In this document: positions 9,899 to 21,446 of the stretch, one piece after another
Numbering within the stretch: the first letter of the stretch is position 1
Layout: the number at the start of each line of letters is the position of its first letter
From: Istiophorus platypterus
Lineage: Eukaryota > Chordata > Actinopteri > Istiophoriformes > Istiophoridae
Direction of reading: 5' to 3'
Assembly (NCBI GenBank): GCA_016859345.1
Contig: CM029111.1
Coordinates: 15,605,214-15,669,213, forward strand
DNA: 64,000 nucleotides
The notes under the pieces: generated by a model
Told to the model about the DNA's origin: nothing
The model's input: the letters and a program-made list of their open reading frames with translations, nothing else
Database searches by the model: none
Position numbers and translations under genes: made by a program

Positions 9899-10614
9899 CT
9901 GCAACAACGGAGACGAGAGCCGCGACGTATGCCGGTAAACAGGGACTCCAGGTTAATCATTTTCCTAGAACACTGTAAATTTATTCCTATCCCTTTATTT
10001 TATAATACACAATATAACAAAGAAGCCAGGCGACTGAAGCAGGGAAACAGATTTGAGGTGGGCACGACACGTCCGATCTACTCCACTGCTTCTTAATTTT
10101 TTAGAGCCAACGAAATGAGTAACGAAATCAGAATGAGTAAGCCTGTTGCTGCCTCGGCTCCTCTCTATTTTAAGAGCGCGACATGGAGGAGCAGCGCAGG
10201 AGCGAGCTGTTGAACGCGGCCAATCATCTTAAACACCCATGCACGGAGGGATGTTAAGCTGCTGTTTGCCAGGAGCCGGCAATATTTACCCACATGCAGC
10301 TCCAGAAATAATGTGCCGGGGCTAACGTGGGCTCCCTGAATAATGCAGCTAGCAACAGACACGCACGCGCACACACACATCCGCTTTGAGTGGCGCTTGT
10401 GTGTGTAACCGAGATGAAGTTGAAACCCTTTTCTCCGTTTAATAATTCAGCAGCGGGGTTTGTTGTTTTTTTTATCGCCGCCATACGTCTTCGTTTTCAA
10501 CCTACAAGACGCGTGGATAAGGATTACAGAAGAAAAACAAAACAGATAAATAAATAAAATAATAATATAAAAAAAATTAAATCAAAAATTAAAAATTAAT
10601 TAGCTGTGACTCAC
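9899..10614 (-). other. Intron between the microexon and exon 12
   Basis: 716 bases, AT-rich near the microexon; a short CA patch at about 10362-10378. No other exon seen. Confidence 0.75.
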
Positions 10615-10646
10615 CGGTTTCAGCGATTTCACAGGAGACGTCTGAC
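10615..10646 (-). CDS. magi3: MAGI3 exon 11: 32-nt microexon after PDZ2
   Basis: Encodes residues 592-602, GQTSPVKSLKP. It was found because the upstream exon leaves in phase 1 and the downstream exon enters in phase 0; this 32-nt exon, with acceptor tccacag and donor gtgagt, converts one to the other exactly. The Ser/Pro/Lys content fits the short basic segment after PDZ2 in MAGI3 (SPTKTAK as I recall it). Since 32 is not a multiple of three, skipping it would shift the frame. Confidence 0.85.
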
Positions 10647-11674
10647 CTGTGGACAGAGATGCAGAAGCAGAGATTAAACTAAATTGATTAATTAAGGGGG
10701 GGGGTGGCACAAAAACTTCTATTATCACAACTGCTGCTTAAAGGCTCAAAGGATGAGTTGGACCTTTATACTGTATTTTTTTTTTTTTCCGCTCTACTGA
10801 CCGACCGGCCTCCGGCGGCGGAGCTTCACGGCACCATCTCCCTCATCTCATTCAGACTGCACCTTTGTTCTGCACTTTGTCACCGATGTGTACTTGCCTG
10901 GAGGCTTTTTTTCCCCTTTAGTATTTTTTTATTTTCATACCTTACTCTCCTCTGCGTCCATGAGTCCTACTGCGAGTCACCCAGTAGGGGGCAGTATAAT
11001 CCAGTGGCAAAAAAATTAAAAAAACAGAACCAAAGGGGTTTACATGTGACTGCGGGGTGGGAGACGGAGGTGAATCCGAGCCCTGGGAAAACATGCACCT
11101 GTCTGGGTTAAAGCCGCCAGCTGCTCCTGGAACAGCGTAAATGCTCTCAGCGGCTGCAGCTTTTCAGACCTTAGATCACGTCGACGGGATTAAATGAACG
11201 AAATGTTCCGGTGAATGCTCACTTACGGAGGTTCAGGAGGAAGGAAAGGAGAAAATAAAAGAAAGAAAAAGGAAAAAAACGTTCAAATTGGATTTTTTTG
11301 CGTTTTAAATCTTTTTACATTTCAAACGTGTCACTGTTTCTTGTGTGGTGTATCCCGGCGGTGGGGGTGGGGGCCGGGGGCACTCGGTCTCATTTCCGGG
11401 TTCGAATCCAGAGCAGGGGGAGACGGGGACGAATAATTTCCTGTTTAATCTCTCCCCGCCGCTGCAATCGGGAAAAAAAAATTGCAGCGCTCTGGCCCAC
11501 GGACGGGGGCCGATCCCGGGCTAATCCTAGTCATGGTGACCTGGGGGGGGCCCCGCGGCGCTGTTCGGGAAAGATGTGATCTCCTGCCCCCCCCCTTCAA
11601 AGCAGTTACACATGCACAGCCTGCATATGCATGCATAGCATAAAATGCATGTGTATGTACGTGTATATATTTAT

Positions 11675-11735
<61 letters not shown>

Positions 11736-12671
11736 AACACACACACTCGGAGGACAAGCCCCTGGAGCTCGGAGCAGAGCCCAGCTGAGCACGTCTGCCA
11801 CGCTCATCTCCCGGATCTCGGCTGCTGCACTGCAGTGGAGGCAAAGAGGAAGAAGCCCTTCCGAGTCAGCAAAAGCCTCGGACAAGTGGGGTGGTGGGGG
11901 GGGCGACCGGCCCCATCCACCTCGGCCCTCTCTCTCTCTCTCTCTCTCTCTCTATCCAGTAAGTGAATCACTCCGCCCTTCCCCCGGTGCAGCCCGCCGG
12001 ATGACTAAGCGCGACTCGTCCCCGTTTCTGTTTTTTTGGTTTTTGCGCCCCCCCCCCAGAGAAAACAGGCGTGCGGTGGACACCGCGAGGTCACCGTGGA
12101 CTAGAGCGCGAAACCACTTTAATTCAACACCGTGAACGCCCGTCGTGTCCGGGCGATATCCACGGGACACCGCAGCCCTGTCACTTACAAGTTAAAACGC
12201 CGGTCATGTGCCATCGAATCTCCCCCTCAGCCGGCTGGACTTTTGTCGCCGCCGGTCGGAGAGCGTTGCTTTTCCCGCCGTGTTAAAAAAAAAATCAATT
12301 TTGAAATGCGGCGGGAGGGATTCTTCCCCCCATTGTTTCGCTCATTGCCTTCCTACGGGATAAAAGGAAGGTAAAGGAGAGAGAGGAAGAGACCACGGGC
12401 GACATTAATGCTGCTCGGGGATTAATAGATTTCAGAAGCGTGGGACTAAACCGCCAGACTATCTCCGGGCGCCGACACCTGTTTGTTGTCTGAACGGTAA
12501 CCTGAGCAGATTAATATAGACAGCAGCGATTTAACAATAGAGATATCACAGCGCCGGCACCGTAACCCCGCCAGCTGCCGCATACTTCTGGGGATTACTT
12601 TGGGTTTTGCCGGCTCACCTGCGGCTGCAGCCAACGGCGGCGGCACTGAACCCGTATCCCCGCCAGCTCAC
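10647..12671 (-). other. Intron between exon 10 and the microexon
   Basis: Contains a CA microsatellite (11674-11747), a CT microsatellite (about 11930-11953) and several C/G homopolymers. A tRNA-like B-box match at about 11399-11409 was not supported as a tRNA. No exon seen. Confidence 0.75.
11674..11747. repeat. (CA)n microsatellite
   Basis: About 35 CA units with three AAACA interruptions. On the gene strand it is a TG tract, deep in the intron. Confidence 0.98.
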
Positions 12672-12970
12672 CTCCTCTAAGCACCAGCACGCTGACCTCG
12701 CTCCCCACCGGCAGGTCTTTGAGGATGTCCACCACCTGCGAGTGGCTCAGCGTCTGGACGTTCTGCCTGTTGATCTCCTTGATGACGTCGCCCTTCAGCA
12801 GGCCGCGGCACCACTGGGCGTCTAGGATCATCTTCACCTTCTGGCCCAGGGGGCAGTCGGCGATGGCGAAGCCAAAGCCCCCGGGGCCTTTCACCAGCGG
12901 CACGCTCACCAGCTCCGGCTGCAGCAGGGTGGACTCGGGGCCCTCCTGGTTGGCGAGGTGAGGGGGGAGG

Positions 12971-13005
<35 letters not shown>

Positions 13006-13364
13006 GTGGTGGTGGTGGTGATGGTGGTGGTGGTGCGGGTGAGGAGGGTGATGGTAGTGGTGGCGCCCTCCGTTGGTCATGGGCGGCACCGCGGCGGTCT
13101 GCCGGGAGAGGGTCCCTCCGTCCGGGACCGCGTGGTGAGCGTCCTGCGGCGCGGCGGCAGCGGAGGGGGAAGGGGAAGCGTCCTTGGGGGCGCGGGGGCC
13201 CCCCGGCGCCTCCTCGCTGCCGCTGGAGTCCTCGGGCAGGGGGTAGCCCCGGCACAGGACCATGTCCACGTACTGGTTGATCGGGATGGACTGGAACATC
13301 TGCACCACGTCGGCATGGGTCTTCCCCAGCACGCATGTCCCGTTGATGTCCACGATCACGTCAC
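12672..13364 (-). CDS. magi3: MAGI3 exon 10: second half of PDZ1, His/Gln linker and PDZ2
   Basis: The largest internal exon, 693 nt, residues 361-592. It begins GDVIVDINGTCVLGKTHADV, the second half of PDZ1 with the class I histidine of helix B (THADVV), and closes with LCRGYPLPED. A low-complexity linker of about 100 residues follows, including HHYHHPPHP and a run of ten His then eleven Gln. PDZ2 then starts at ELVSVPLVKGPGGFGFAIAD and ends at VLVLRGG, with helix B LSHSQVVDIL (class I His). Acceptor ctcttag, donor gtgagc, phase 1 in and 1 out. One large exon spanning PDZ1b to PDZ2 is, as I recall, the usual MAGI arrangement. Confidence 0.94.
12973..13035 (-). repeat. CAC/CAG trinucleotide tract encoding poly-His/poly-Gln
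   Basis: In the coding sense this is nine CAC codons interrupted by one CAT, then one CAA and ten CAG codons. It lies in the unconserved linker between PDZ1 and PDZ2, in frame. Pure CAG runs of this length are prone to length change, so allele differences are likely. I do not recall such a tract at this place in mammalian MAGI3; MAGI1 has a poly-Gln run, but after WW2. Confidence 0.95.
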
Positions 13365-14403
13365 CTAAGAGGAGGACGACGAGCACATACACACCGAGTG
13401 TGAGAACGGTGGGAACAGAGAAACTGCGCGCGTCGACACAAAAATGCAAATTTAAACAAGTAGAAAATAAAAGAGGAGATAACGATGCCACTGACAGAGA
13501 TATCCCAACAAGTGAAATGAGATTCATGCAGCCGGTTTGCTTAAGTGGAATATGTATCTGTTCTTCTCTGAAAAAAGGAAAAATGAAGAAGGAAAAAAAA
13601 ACCCCAGTAGCTTTTAATGGGGATGAGAGAGCGTGAGGGAGAGTAAAATAGAACAAGATCACTGACATGCTGTTCTCTTCTTGCTCCTTTCATCTCCTTG
13701 TGCGAAGGGTGGGAGGGGGATAGGATGGGGGGGGGGGGGTTCTCATCACCCCGGCCTGGCGGACGGTCGGCTGAATTGCTGACTGGCTGGTTGGCCCGGA
13801 GCCCAGAGGAGGATTCAGCCCACCTATGCAATCGATACCCTCTCCTCTCCACAAACACGGCCAAGGGGCTTTCGCTCCTGAAATGAGCTCCGTATCCAAA
13901 CGTAGCGCCTGTACCGTTACCGCACACGGTCCCTAATGAGGGTTCCAGCAACCACGCATCCACGAGATAAGAGAGGCACGGTAAGCGAAAGATTAAAAAG
14001 AAAAAGAGAGGAAAGAAAAAAAAAGGCTCGAAAGTTCAGAAAATTCCCCATTTAGCAAAAACGGAAAACGCTCTTGGCCTGCGCCATTCAGACTTGAAGA
14101 CAGCCGCGTGAAGTTGTCGCAGTCCGCCGCTTTCCGTCACGACCCCGACAAAATTAATTACGTTCATTTTTTTTGATTAAATAAATTACCCTCCTTCTCT
14201 GGGGGGCGGGGGGGCTATAATTTTTGAGAATAATTACTCTCCCGCTTGCCGCTCTCATGTTGATTCTCGGCGGTGGCGGCGGCTCCGGCGTGGGGCCGTG
14301 GGAGTGTTCGCTGCAATTAATACCACTGTAATGTGAAATCAAATTGCAAAAAAACCCCGAATAAATAGATAAATAAATAATCACCATAAGCATGTGGTCA
14401 CGG

Positions 14404-14464
<61 letters not shown>

Positions 14465-15185
14465 AAAGGGAATTTTATTGAGCCGCTAACATGTGGGGGC
14501 TTCCACGCTAGTGCTTGGCGGGACTGGCGGCAAACATGTCCCTCCGTCACGGGCTTTGAGGCGCCTTCCTCCGGATGAGCGTGCCTGTCGCCCCCCCGGA
14601 TCACAGAAAGACATCCGGTCTGCAGGGCCTATTAAACCTCCAATATATGGTGGCGTAAAAAACCTGGGTGTCGACCATAAACCGAACGCAGCCTTTATTG
14701 ACGGACGCCTCCTATTTTTAGATCCGCTCCGCTGAACGCTGCCTGCAACATTAATTTTCCCCCGTTTTTTGTTTTTTTTTTGTCGCTGTGCTCGATCGAG
14801 CAATGTGACATTCACGGCGAGATGCCCGTTCTGGTTGTTTTTCTCATCGTGTTCGCCCGTGTGTACTCAGGATACAAAAAAACACCGCTCTGTGCACAGT
14901 ACATGCACGACGATGCCAAGCCAGGGTGTCAGTGTGTGCACAGAGCACACATGCCAATGGTCTGGATGCGACACCGGATTACGTTTTGTTTTATCAGACG
15001 GGTAGATGCCTGTTTGTCCCCCGGGAACTTTTCTCCCTCTGGCGTTTCCTCCTTGTACGACTTTGCATTGGGGTCATGTGCAGCAGGACGGCCTTGAACT
15101 ACCAGACCGGGGCGCAATCCAGATACTGCAGTGAAATGTTATAAACGTTAGGTCCACTGGGGACGGGGGGAAGGGGGGGGGTTAC
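13365..15185 (-). other. Intron between exons 9 and 10
   Basis: Contains a long AT dinucleotide tract (14407-14462), a G run (13727-13738) and no recognisable exon. Confidence 0.75.
14407..14462. repeat. (AT)n microsatellite
   Basis: About 27 uninterrupted AT units, self-complementary and able to form a cruciform. Confidence 0.98.
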
Positions 15186-15383
15186 CTGAGGCGATCTTGT
15201 TGTCATGTGCAGCGGGCCCGTCCGGGAGGACGTTCTTCACCTGGAGGAACTCGTCAGGTCGGTCTCCCCCGATGATGGTGAAGCCGAAGCCCTGGGGGCT
15301 TTTTCGAAGCGCCGTCTGCAGGATTGAGCCCTGCAGCTGAGAGGGATCTCGCGTGAAGCCCCGCGCCTCCCTACCCGGCTCTT
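15186..15383 (-). CDS. magi3: MAGI3 exon 9: first half of PDZ1
   Basis: Encodes residues 295-361: a short linker (EEPGREARGFTRDPSQL), then the start of PDZ1 with the carboxylate-binding loop SPQGFGFTIIGGDRPDEF and LQVKNVLPDGPAAHD. RDPSQL before PDZ1 is typical of MAGI2/3. Acceptor tggacag, donor gtaacc; 198 nt, phase 1 in and 1 out, with a Gly codon split G|GT into the next exon. The donor lies beside a G-rich run on the plus strand. Confidence 0.94.
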
Positions 15384-16051
15384 CTGTCCAAAGGGAAGAT
15401 GGAGGGGAAAAGAAAAAACATGAAAAATTAGAGAAAGACCGGCAAGAGGAAACGGAGAAAAACATCTTTAACAGCGTAATTACTGTAATTACCACACACT
15501 AAATATATTCTGTTTATCCACTCGAAAATACTACACATTTCTAGTGTAACAGTAGATAACGTGACATATAAAAGAGAATAGAAAATTCAGCAATTATGTA
15601 GAACTTGGAATGATGTCAGCACCATTAATTCTATAGATGAGAGCGGCGCATCCCTAAAGATCACAGATTCATAGCACGCGCATGTTTTCGAAAATGAGCA
15701 CGGGAAGCAGAGGCGAGGAGCTTCCTCGTAAATTGCCATCCGTCTCCATCATGACCACGTTTTAGGCGGCGACGACACATCCGACGGTAAATCACTCACC
15801 GCTATTAACCGCGCAAAACACCCGCGCTTTAAGAGCAGAACGAAACAAGAAACACAAACTCCCACGTCTACTTCTCCGCTCACGAAGCCGATAAACATCC
15901 CGTCGTTACGAGACGTCTACGTTTCGACCGCTCTGTGCAGGCGACCCCCCCCCCCGCGGCGGCCAAATGTTCACCCCGGGATGCTGGGGTGCCCCACAGG
16001 ATGTGCAAACGGGGCAAACCACATGGGAAATGGGAAAGGCATTATATTAGA

Positions 16052-16053
<2 letters not shown>

Positions 16054-16093
<40 letters not shown>
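16054..16093. repeat. (GT)n(GA)n compound microsatellite
   Basis: About 14 GT units followed by 5-6 GA units. Confidence 0.97.
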
Positions 16094-16718
16094 ACAGAGC
16101 GAGCCTTGACAGAATGAGGGAAACTCTAGCTAAATCCCGAACGGCCCCTCTCCTGCGATGGAAGCCTGTGAGATATATGTGGCATCCGTTGCCTGCTGGG
16201 TTTCTCCTCTGACAGTTCCCACACTGATGGATGGTCGGACATCAATCTCATTAGGGAGGCCGCAGATAGAACCCCCCCCACCACCACCACCACCACCACC
16301 CCCGGCCCCCTACACCACCCTCAATGTGTCATGGGATTGCGATTTGCATAACTGCATAGCAATTGGCGACTGAACGTGACCGCTCTGAAGCAAAAAGACA
16401 AAAAAACAAACAAAAAAAAAAATCGTGCCAAGTATAATTAAGTGGACAATCGTGCATTGACGCTGCGCCAGAGAGAGAGATTTTCACAATTGTGTGTGTA
16501 ATTTAATGTAAAGTATCCACCCCCCCCCAAACCCCCCTGTCCCCCGTTGACAACTCAAGGTGTGAGCATGTGTGTAATGTGAACGCTGTTTGACAGGATA
16601 AGGCCGCTTCAGACTCCGCACGCTTTCAGTGTTCACACACTATGTCGAGAACCTGTCAACACTGTTTCTTACATTATTGCCATGAAAGCAACACTGACAT
16701 TGGAGCAGGGAGGAAGTT

Positions 16719-16757
16719 GGGGGGGGGGGGGGGGGGGCAAGGGGAGGGGGGGGGGGC
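16719..16757. repeat. Long poly-G runs
   Basis: A G run of about 19, then CAA, then GGGGA and 11 more G, followed by GGG and GG groups. Strong G-quadruplex potential on the plus strand; run lengths in an assembly are uncertain. Confidence 0.93.
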
Positions 16758-17929
16758 TGGGATGGAGAGGCGGCTACACAACAGAGCCATGTTTACATGG
16801 TCTTGATTAAGCTATGGGCCACAAAGGGACGGTCTGTATTCTCGAGGGTGGGGGAGTGTGTGATTATATGAAATGTCAGACAGGATTGTCAGCGCTGTAA
16901 TTACGGCTTGAGAGCAGCGCAGCGCTGCACGGCTTCGTCTGGGAGGTCAGGACGGTCGGCCCCTGTCAAAACAGCGTTTAAGACGCCGCCTCACGCACGA
17001 CCACGCAGCTCACGCAGGACCACCAGCCGTTAATTCTCACTAATGAGGGGCGGCGGGAGGGAGCCGGGGGCGGTGTGTACGCGGCGCGCGCCATCGTCCG
17101 ATGACCCACGGAGGGGCTCGGCGGTGGATGGGGGGGGGTGTGCAACAGAGTGAGGCAGACAGTTCTGTCCAAGGGGGGTGTCTGAAATACAGGGGGCCAG
17201 TTGTAGAATACTAATGCGGCCATACAGAGGAAAACGCACGACGATTTCCTGCTCGCGTTGCAGCGAGGAGGGTCTCCCGCCCACCGACCCCACCCCCCCG
17301 CCCCTCGCCGTTCTGAACGAGGGATCTCTGACCCGCGGCGGACGGCCGGGGCTGGAGCGGCGTTTCCGAGGGAGCTCGGAGGGCCGCCCCATTTCAGACC
17401 TACTTGTCAAAAGGAATTCAGCGGCCCAGCCAAGCACTGCTCCATTATTCAAATTGAATATCATTGCTTCAGAGGCTACGGGCTGTTTATCAGCGGCCTG
17501 TCGACTGTGAGAACGTCTCCCTGACAGACATCTCAGCGCGACAGCGCTGATAAAAGCGCTCCAGTGTTTGGACAACGCATCTAATGGCTCGTTACGTGGG
17601 TCCTTTTCGTTAGAGCCAGAACCGTGGGGCCGGAACCTGCGTCTCTGTGACACTGCTGCCTGAGCCGGCGGAGGGACGGAGGGAACCGAGCCCAGGGCGA
17701 AGGCCACTGACCCGAGGCTCGACGGGCCGCGCTGCTGACATTTCAGCTTCACCCGTTGTCAGCTTATCTGCACAATGACTCCCGCCATTTTTGGTTCTCA
17801 CAGCCATTCTTGTGTAATAAAATGTTCTGTAGTTATGGCGGAACTCTGCCCGTGATAGGTTTCGCTGGAGGGCCGCTAGTTAATCCCAGAGCCCCATGGA
17901 GGGCAATCGGACCGAGTAACATAGAAACA

Positions 17930-18370
17930 GCAAAGAAGCTAACACGCTAGCAGCTCTGTTAGGCTGTAACTATGCACGCACAGCTGCACTTTGAGCTAAA
18001 TGCTACTGTTAGCATCCTAACATTAACACTTTGAGCTAAATGTTAATGGTACCAAGCTAACGCTTTCACATTGCGACATTGCGAGCGAGGTGACATCATG
18101 TTCATCCTCTTAAATTAGTTTGTTAGCCTTGCTAATTAACTAATTAACTAATTAACAGTTCTTAATTAGCACAAAAGACAAAGTGTCCTGGGGAGGAGGG
18201 GATTGGTGGCGAACGGATTCTACGGCGTGAGGCGTTTGACTCAAAGCCACAGATGTCATCCTCATGGTGGCGATAAAGTCAAAATCTGGGTCTGACCGGC
18301 GACAGTAGGATTCAGTAATGAATTCCGTGTCAGTCCATCCAGGAGTTGTTGGGACACTTTGGCCTGGGCC
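17930..18370. repeat. Degenerate dispersed repeat, same family as 43442-44110
   Basis: Shares blocks with the 43 kb element: repeated GCTAACA/GTTAGCAT motifs, CATGTTCATCCTCTTAAATT, and GTCAGTCCATCCAGGAGTTG. This is a high-copy type of repeat in fish DNA as I recall it; the copy is eroded and carries no coding part. Confidence 0.6.
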
Positions 18371-18882
18371 AGAGGGGGTAGACTCACTTCATCATCCCTA
18401 GACTCAGGCTACTAACGTGGCTTAAAACCAGAGGATACGTCTCTGAGAATAATATAAAAATATGACTCTGATTTCTCATGATGATCATAAAGATCCAGGC
18501 TGAATCTGAATATGTGCAACTTCGTGCTGCATCTCTGCTTCTCTCTTACATTCCAGGAAGCAATTTAGAGCAAATGATCTCACTTCCTGTCCATTTCCGA
18601 TGACCTGCTGGAGGAGGAAAACGTCCCGGCCCACAAACTAAACACTGACGTTTAATTCAGACCGTCGCAAAACTGACCCGGGATCTGTATGGAAACCGCG
18701 ATACCGATATCTGTCGTGTGGAGATTCTCCGAAACGGACTTTCTCCGCCTGGAATTCAGACCGAAACCATCATCTCACTCAACCGCGGCTCCTTCCTCAT
18801 TTGTAATCTACTCTAAACAACGTCTGCAGTGTGCTCCAGACGACTGGGGTGGGTGGGGGGTGGGGAGGGGGGCGCATTTTAC

Positions 18883-19019
18883 CTGAGGGCACGGCTGCCT
18901 GTGGCGGCGCTGGCGGCGGCGGCGGCGGCAGTCCCGCCGCTGCAGTGGGCGCGTCGCTGCTCAGCTTCCTCTTCGCTTCCAGTACCGGATTCTCAAACTG
19001 GGTCTTCTGGTTGATGTGG
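18883..19019 (-). CDS. magi3: MAGI3 exon 8: second half of WW2 and proline-rich linker
   Basis: Encodes residues 249-295 (numbering assumes an intact 58-nt exon upstream): DHINQKTQFENPVLEAKRK, the second half of WW2, then a linker containing six prolines in a row (GLPPPPPPAPPQ). In MAGI WW2 the second tryptophan is replaced by an aromatic (here Phe in TQFENP), as seen here. Acceptor ggcacag, donor gtaaaa; 137 nt, phase 2 in and 1 out. The conserved half-domain and its intact frame argue that WW2 is, or recently was, under selection despite the damaged partner exon. Confidence 0.9.
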
Positions 19020-20663
19020 CTGTGCCGGGCGATTTAAAAAAAAAGAATAAAAAAGGGGAAAACAAAACAATAAAAACAAAACAGGTGAACCAGAAGTGGA
19101 AATAGCAGCAGTAGCTGCAACATAGATCGTGGAAGCGAACAGCAAACGTTTTTCTGCCCCGTTTCTGTCGGCGCCCTGCTCGTCGCACATCCCGCTGCCG
19201 ACTGACGCAGTCGACTGACGCAGACTGACGCAGTCGACTGCACGCGGCCTGCGCTGCCAGCCGACGGGCCCCCGCCTTTGCATCCATCCCCGGTTCTTAC
19301 CTTTTTGACCTCGCCGAGCACAGCATGTCCACGCTGTTGAATCTGCCATCTGCCCGTCATGCAAAACCCGTTTTATTTGACTACGAGGGCTGGAGGTGAC
19401 ATCGACACGCCGGGTTGAAAAGAAAAGCGCGTCACGGAGCATGTGTGGCCATGCTCCTACTAATGAACCGGAGGACACGACACCGCCTTTGCCAAAAGGA
19501 GCAGAAGAACCGACAGCATGTCCAGTGAATTCACGTAGAATTGGAGGGAGAGGATCAGGGGAAACGTTTGCTGCGATACGCCGCACGTCATAAAGGGATA
19601 AACATCTGCTCGCTGTAAACGCAGGATCAAAAAGTTTCAATAAACTGTGGACGGATGTAAACGGCGCCGTGTCATTTATGGCATCACGCAGCCCGGGAAC
19701 GGCTCGTTCAACCACAAGCGTTCAAAAATAAACACAAAGAAAACAAAAACAAAAAAAACCCGAGGTCGAGGGTCGCGGTTATGGCGCCGCCAGCGTAGGC
19801 TTCACATCTACGTGCTCGTGCTCTCTGCGTATGACTCATGCACATTAAGTCTGAAGAGATAACCCCCCCCCTTTCATTTACTTGCCCCCGCTCTCAGCCT
19901 CACTTTTCTCGCTCCCTAATTGCCACACCTCGTGTCTTTTCTTTTTTTGTGTGTGTGTTTGCCGCGGTCGAGGCGAATAATGAGACTTTGTGTCGCGCTG
20001 TCGCATTCAGTCGCTCATTCACAACAAAATTTTTGACAGACAAAGAGACGGAGACGGAGGAGAGGCAGCCTCTCGGTGACCCTCTCGCATAAATGGGCAC
20101 GTTGAGCCCCCCCCCCCCGAAACTGCCTGCAGGTCTCTCCCTCTTTGTCCACATTAATGGGTCTAAAATGAAACATTGTGCTCCTGTTTACGCTCTCGGG
20201 ATAGGAATGGAATCTCGCCCTTGTTTCCCTCCTGGGGTCCCTACACGTTCATTGTCTGCCATCTTCACTGTCTCTTCTCCATCACATAAACAAAACATAC
20301 ACACACACACACAAAGCTGTAACCCACCATAGTTATCAGTATGGACATAATTGCTCCCTGCAGGACTGTGGGAAACTACTGTATGGACAATAGCATAACA
20401 TGCACCTATCACATGTCCCACAAGTCCATAGAGAACCAACAACACCGGGTTTCACGCTGCCGCACATCTGGAATTCAGGCGATACGGCGTTGAGCTACCG
20501 AAGACGCGAGCGTGATAGCGCAGATCTCGTCCCGCGAGAGCGTGTGTTGGCGAGAATGAAGCGGGCAGACGCGGCTCCAGGGGGGCCGCACAGGTGCAGA
20601 CCGAAAAGGGCGCAGATAGAAGCGTGCAGCCCTCCCGGCCCAGATTCACAGCAGTGCACTCAC

Positions 20664-20715
20664 TTGGTAGTAGTAGCCTGAGGGTCCTCAATCCTTCTCC
20701 CCCGCCTAGGGGCAG
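20664..20715 (-). pseudogene. magi3: Damaged candidate for the small WW2 first-half exon
   Basis: Exon 6 leaves in phase 1 and the next sure exon enters in phase 2, so a small exon (about 58 nt, encoding roughly ELPYGWEKIEDPQYG-YYVD) must lie between them. The only match is here. On the minus strand it reads CTGCCC, then GGGGAGAAGG, then ATTGAGGACCCTCAG (I-E-D-P-Q), then TACTACTAC and a strong donor gtgagt at 20663. The pieces are not in one frame: there is an extra base between the Glu-Lys and Ile-Glu codons and several bases are missing after Gln. The first WW tryptophan codon is not intact, and no AG directly precedes CTGCCC (the nearest is inside, ending at 20706). It abuts a 13-base G run (20717-20729). 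It may be an assembly error, a real lesion, or a decoy with the true exon overlooked. Confidence 0.55.
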
Positions 20716-20913
20716 AGGGGGGGGGGGGGCACAAACAGGGAAGAGTTGGACTCAAATCACTTCAGATACTGTCGAGGCACTGCACGGACAATTGGACACG
20801 CGCAATGAGGCGTGTTGCTTTGACTGGCAGCTGCACGGCGCGCTCACCTGCACCTGCACCTGCAGGAGGCTGCCTTTCATTTGTCACTGTCTGTTTGAGT
20901 CTAATACACAACG

Positions 20914-20990
20914 TAGTGTGTGTGTGTGGGTGGGTGTGTGGGTGGGTGTGTGGGTGGGTGGGTGGGTGGGTGGGGGTTGGGGGGTGGGGG
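20914..20990. repeat. GT/GGGT tandem repeat
   Basis: GTGTGTGTGGGTGG units grading to GGGTGGGTGG. Plus-strand G-triplets make it a possible G-quadruplex. Confidence 0.95.
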
Positions 20991-21383
20991 GCTGGAAAAA
21001 AAATAATACCCCTCTCCCTCCAGTGGCGTGTTATGTGTGTGCAACATCCCGAGTTCTTGCCGTTCTGTGGGACAAACACATGTGTAGCATTTGGGGGGGG
21101 GGTGTCTTTACGCAAGAGGGGCCACAGAAAATTGCCTTTCGAGAGATGCTGCACTGATGAGCTCCCCGTATGTGTCCCAGAAGCCATTAGGAGGAGAGGG
21201 GTGGACCGGAGACGGGGGGGGGGCAGCGGCGACGGCGTTGGCGTTTATGCTGTGTCACCAGAGCGACTGCGACCAGGCTGCTCGGTCTCCGTCTGTTAGC
21301 CCCAGCGCCCCCTTCGGAGAGGCAGGCACCGCCGCTCATGCGCTCACCGCTCTGTGCAGCAGGGAGCTGGGTTGAAGTGGAAG

Positions 21384-21446
21384 CAAGAGTGTGTGTCTGC
21401 GTGCATGTGTGTGTGCATGTGTGTGTGTGTGTGTCTGTGTGTGGGT
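21384..21446. repeat. GT-rich microsatellite, CA on the gene strand
   Basis: Imperfect GT repeat with GCAT and CT interruptions. It begins about 90 nt after the exon 6 donor on the gene strand. Confidence 0.95.

Larger units (their letters stand above)
15384..18882 (-). other. Intron between exons 8 and 9
   Basis: 3.5 kb. Holds a GT-GA compound microsatellite (16054-16093), a CCA-rich patch near 16268-16310, a very long G run (16719-16757), and a degenerate dispersed repeat (about 17930-18370). Around 17400-17480 the sequence is AT-balanced and free of repeats, as conserved noncoding DNA often looks, but that is a guess. Confidence 0.7.

Noticed and set aside
9636..9899. Alternative frame of exon 12 rich in Arg and Ala
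   Set aside because: It would follow from phase 1 entry without the microexon, but it destroys the conserved ELYLKSR segment before PDZ3.
11399..11409. Exact tRNA B-box match (GGTTCGAATCC)
   Set aside because: No matching A box, no acceptor stem, and the T-stem pairs poorly. Probably chance in GC-rich sequence, though an eroded tRNA-derived repeat cannot be ruled out.
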